From assembly GCF_030345075.1 (NCBI RefSeq), contig NZ_CP128361.1:1488001-1552000 (forward strand): a stretch of DNA of 64,000 nucleotides. The letters are read 5' to 3'. The DNA comes from Solwaraspora sp. WMMA2065 (GTDB taxonomy: Bacteria > Actinomycetota > Actinomycetes > Mycobacteriales > Micromonosporaceae). Position numbers and translations under genes: made by a program. Of this stretch, positions 62,108 through 64,000 are shown piece after piece. Numbering within the stretch: the first letter of the stretch is position 1; every line of letters starts with the position of its first letter. Below the pieces are notes generated by a model. The model worked only from the letters and a program-made list of their open reading frames with translations. It did no database searches and was not told the DNA's origin.

Positions 62108-63298
62108 ATGCCGGCCGACCCGAACCTCCCCGCCCCCCTGAAACTGGACCTCGACTACCTGCAGCAGGTGATGCTGGAGCTGCTGGACATCCCCAGCCCG
62201 TCCGGCCGCACCGACCACGTGCAGCAGTACGTCGGGGAACGGCTGTCCGCTCTCGGCATCCCGTTCACGGTCACCCGGCGGGGCGCGCTCAGCGCCTCGC
62301 TGTGCGGGCCGCGGACCACCGGCGCGGACCGGGCGATCGTGGTGCACACCGACACGATCGGCGGCATGGTCAAACGGTTGAAGGAGAACGGCCGGCTGGA
62401 GCTCAAGCAGATCGGCACCCACAGCGCCCGGTTCGCCGAAGGCGCCCACGTGCGGGTATACACCGACAGCCTGGACCGGGTGATCACCGGCCAGGTGCTG
62501 CCGTTGAAGGCCAGCGGCCACCGCTACAACGACGGCGTCGACCTGCAGGGTGTCGGCTGGGAGCAGGTCGAGGTGCGGGTCGACGAACCGGTCACCGACA
62601 TCGCCGGGCTCCGCGCGCTCGGCATCGACGTCGGCGACTTCGTGGCGATGCTGCCGGCACCGACGATCACGCCCAGCGGCTACGTCAAGTCCCGCCATCT
62701 GGATGACAAGGCGGGGGTGGCGGCGGTGCTGACCGCGGTGAAGGCGATGGTTGACGCCGGCCAGCAGCCGCCGGTCACCGCCCACCTGCTGATCACCTGC
62801 ACCGAAGAGGTCGGGCACGGCGCCAGCCACGGGCTCGACCCGGACGTGGCCGAGATCGTCTCGGTCGACGCCGCAGTGGTGGCCCCCGGCCAGCAGTCCC
62901 GGGAGGACGCCGCGACCCTGGCGATGGGCGACGGTGTCGGCCCGTTCGACTACCACCTGACGCGCAAGCTGGCCGGCCTGGCCGTCGATCACGACGTGGA
63001 CCTGGTCCGCGACGTGTTCGACTACTACCGGTCGGACGTGGCGGCGGCGGTCGAGGCCGGCGCGCACGCCCGGGTGGCGCTGCTCGGCTTCGGGGTGGAC
63101 GCCACCCACGGTCACGAACGCACCCACCTGGAGGGGCTGCGGCACCTCACCCAACTGCTCTGCCTCTATCTGCAGAGTGAGCTGGTGTTCCCGGAGTGGG
63201 ACGCCGAACCGGACGGTGACCTGGCCGACTTCCCGTCGCTGGCGGTGCAGCCGGCGCAGGAGGAGGGGCCCCGGGAAGGGCCGATCGGGGTGGCCTGA
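62108..63298 (+). CDS. M42-family peptidase-like hydrolase of the NAGGN trio
   Basis: 396 residues. Metal and catalytic motifs of M42 aminopeptidases: VVHTDTIGG (His/Asp), RHLDDKAGVAAVL (Asp), TCTEEVGHGASHG (Glu pair), VSVDAAVVAPGQ, and GVDATHGHERTHL (His). This hydrolase accompanies NAGGN biosynthesis genes wherever the trio occurs; its role may be osmolyte turnover. ATG at 62108, 22 bp after the ligase gene. Confidence 0.88.
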   Translation: MPADPNLPAPLKLDLDYLQQVMLELLDIPSPSGRTDHVQQYVGERLSALGIPFTVTRRGALSASLCGPRTTGADRAIVVHTDTIGGMVKRLKENGRLELKQIGTHSARFAEGAHVRVYTDSLDRVITGQVLPLKASGHRYNDGVDLQGVGWEQVEVRVDEPVTDIAGLRALGIDVGDFVAMLPAPTITPSGYVKSRHLDDKAGVAAVLTAVKAMVDAGQQPPVTAHLLITCTEEVGHGASHGLDPDVAEIVSVDAAVVAPGQQSREDAATLAMGDGVGPFDYHLTRKLAGLAVDHDVDLVRDVFDYYRSDVAAAVEAGAHARVALLGFGVDATHGHERTHLEGLRHLTQLLCLYLQSELVFPEWDAEPDGDLADFPSLAVQPAQEEGPREGPIGVA

Positions 63299-63320
63299 CA
63301 CCCCCGGGCGGCGAGCGGCC

Positions 63321-64000
63321 TCAGCGCCGGTCGCCAAGCAGGGTGGCCAGCACCGCCGGGTCGCTGGCCGACGCGGCCTGGGCCCACGCCTCGTACTGCA
63401 CCGAGGCGTCCAGGCCGGACGAGGCGGCGACCCGGACGCTCTGCTTGACGTGGCGTACCAAATGCGGATCCAGGTCGGCGTAGCGGTGCGCGGCGGCCAA
63501 CGCGGCGGCCAGCGGATCGTCGACCACGTCGAGCACCAGGCCGAGCTCGTGGGCCCGGGCGGCGTCGAGCATCGCGCCGTCCAGCAGGATCTGCATGGCC
63601 CGCTGCGGGCCGAGCGCGTCGACCAGGAAATAGGTGCAGCCGCCGCCGGGGTGCAGGCCGATCCGGGTGAACGTCGCCCCGAACCGGGCGCGGGGGCCGG
63701 CGATCCGCTGGTCGCAGCACATCGCCAGGTTGAGGCCGGCACCCACCGCAGGTCCCTGCACTGCGGCGATGGTCACCAGGTCCAGGTCGCGCACCGCGAG
63801 GAAGCTGCGGTAGATGTCCTCCAGGTCGCGGCGGGTCTGGCTGACCGGCCGGACCGGGCCGCCGAAGATCTCGTCGAGGTGGGCACCCGAACAGAACGCG
63901 GTGCCGGCGCCGGTGACGACCAGGACCCGGGCGTCGCGGTCAGCGGCGACGCGCGACACCGCCTCGGCCAGCTCCCGCTTCATCACGGCGCCGATCGCGT
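63321..64000 (-). CDS. Enoyl-CoA hydratase/isomerase family protein, 5' end outside window
   Basis: The C-terminal ~226 residues of a crotonase-fold enzyme. AFCSGAHLDEI (first oxyanion half), VQGPAVGAGLNLAMCCDQRIA (second) and GLHPGGGCTYFL with the usual helix are present; the residue after HPGGG that would be a catalytic Glu in hydratases is Cys, so activity may be isomerase- or hydrolase-like. The frame is open at the right edge, so the N-terminus is missing. Convergent with the NAGGN operon. Confidence 0.85.
   Translation of the reverse strand, partial: AIGAVMKRELAEAVSRVAADRDARVLVVTGAGTAFCSGAHLDEIFGGPVRPVSQTRRDLEDIYRSFLAVRDLDLVTIAAVQGPAVGAGLNLAMCCDQRIAGPRARFGATFTRIGLHPGGGCTYFLVDALGPQRAMQILLDGAMLDAARAHELGLVLDVVDDPLAAALAAAHRYADLDPHLVRHVKQSVRVAASSGLDASVQYEAWAQAASASDPAVLATLLGDRR

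Overview
The window is high-GC DNA from an actinomycete, most likely a member of the Micromonosporaceae. The evidence is the uniformly high GC with GTG/TTG starts, the DUF397/DUF5753 regulator pair, the pgsA-DUF881-sbp-DUF881-gcvH-garA-MerR-DUF151-MerR-gcvP order familiar from mycobacteria and relatives, and many small actinobacterial families. No rRNA, tRNA, CRISPR array or insertion sequence was recognised.

Layout. 1-4.5 kb: left-truncated operon on the minus strand with a small lantibiotic-dehydratase-like protein, a radical SAM protein and an agmatinase/arginase-fold protein, a candidate RiPP or PEARL-type pathway continuing outside the window. 4.5-6.7 kb: DUF6879 remnant, XRE/DUF5753 plus DUF397 pair, two small Cys-motif proteins. 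6.7-11.8 kb: STAND ATPase with TPRs and a small helical partner that share a RHIM/amyloid-like motif, a frame-disrupted pentapeptide-repeat membrane protein, and a SpoIIE-type phosphatase. 11.9-19 kb: membrane, exported and lipid genes, a membrane-anchored Hsp70-like ATPase, and an HTTM/DCC set. 19-26.4 kb: two dynamin-like GTPases with an acidic protein, divergent from two LuxR-type regulators. 26.5-33.8 kb: PlsC, cytochrome bd oxidase (cydAB) behind overlapping palindromes, a patatin, an SDR, and a probable dif site beside a tyrosine recombinase. 33.9-40 kb: a block with inverted strand composition holding a three-gene NIS siderophore cluster and peptide deformylase. 40.2-49.6 kb: glycine cleavage genes (gcvP behind a glycine riboswitch, gcvH) and the garA regulatory/membrane operon. 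50-58 kb: P450 plus ferredoxin, CopCD/YcnI-like copper genes, exported DUF4142 protein, STAS protein. 58.5-63.3 kb: the three-gene N-acetylglutaminylglutamine amide (NAGGN) osmolyte operon. The right edge cuts an enoyl-CoA hydratase gene.

Systems most worth a second look: the LanB-like/radical SAM/agmatinase operon; the STAND/small-effector pair joined by a shared amyloid-like motif; the dif-like site 264 bp from a Xer-type recombinase whose own start codon lies in a second dif-like palindrome; and the minimal NIS siderophore cluster inside a compositionally inverted block.

All assignments come from reading the sequence and from memory of protein families. No database search was run.
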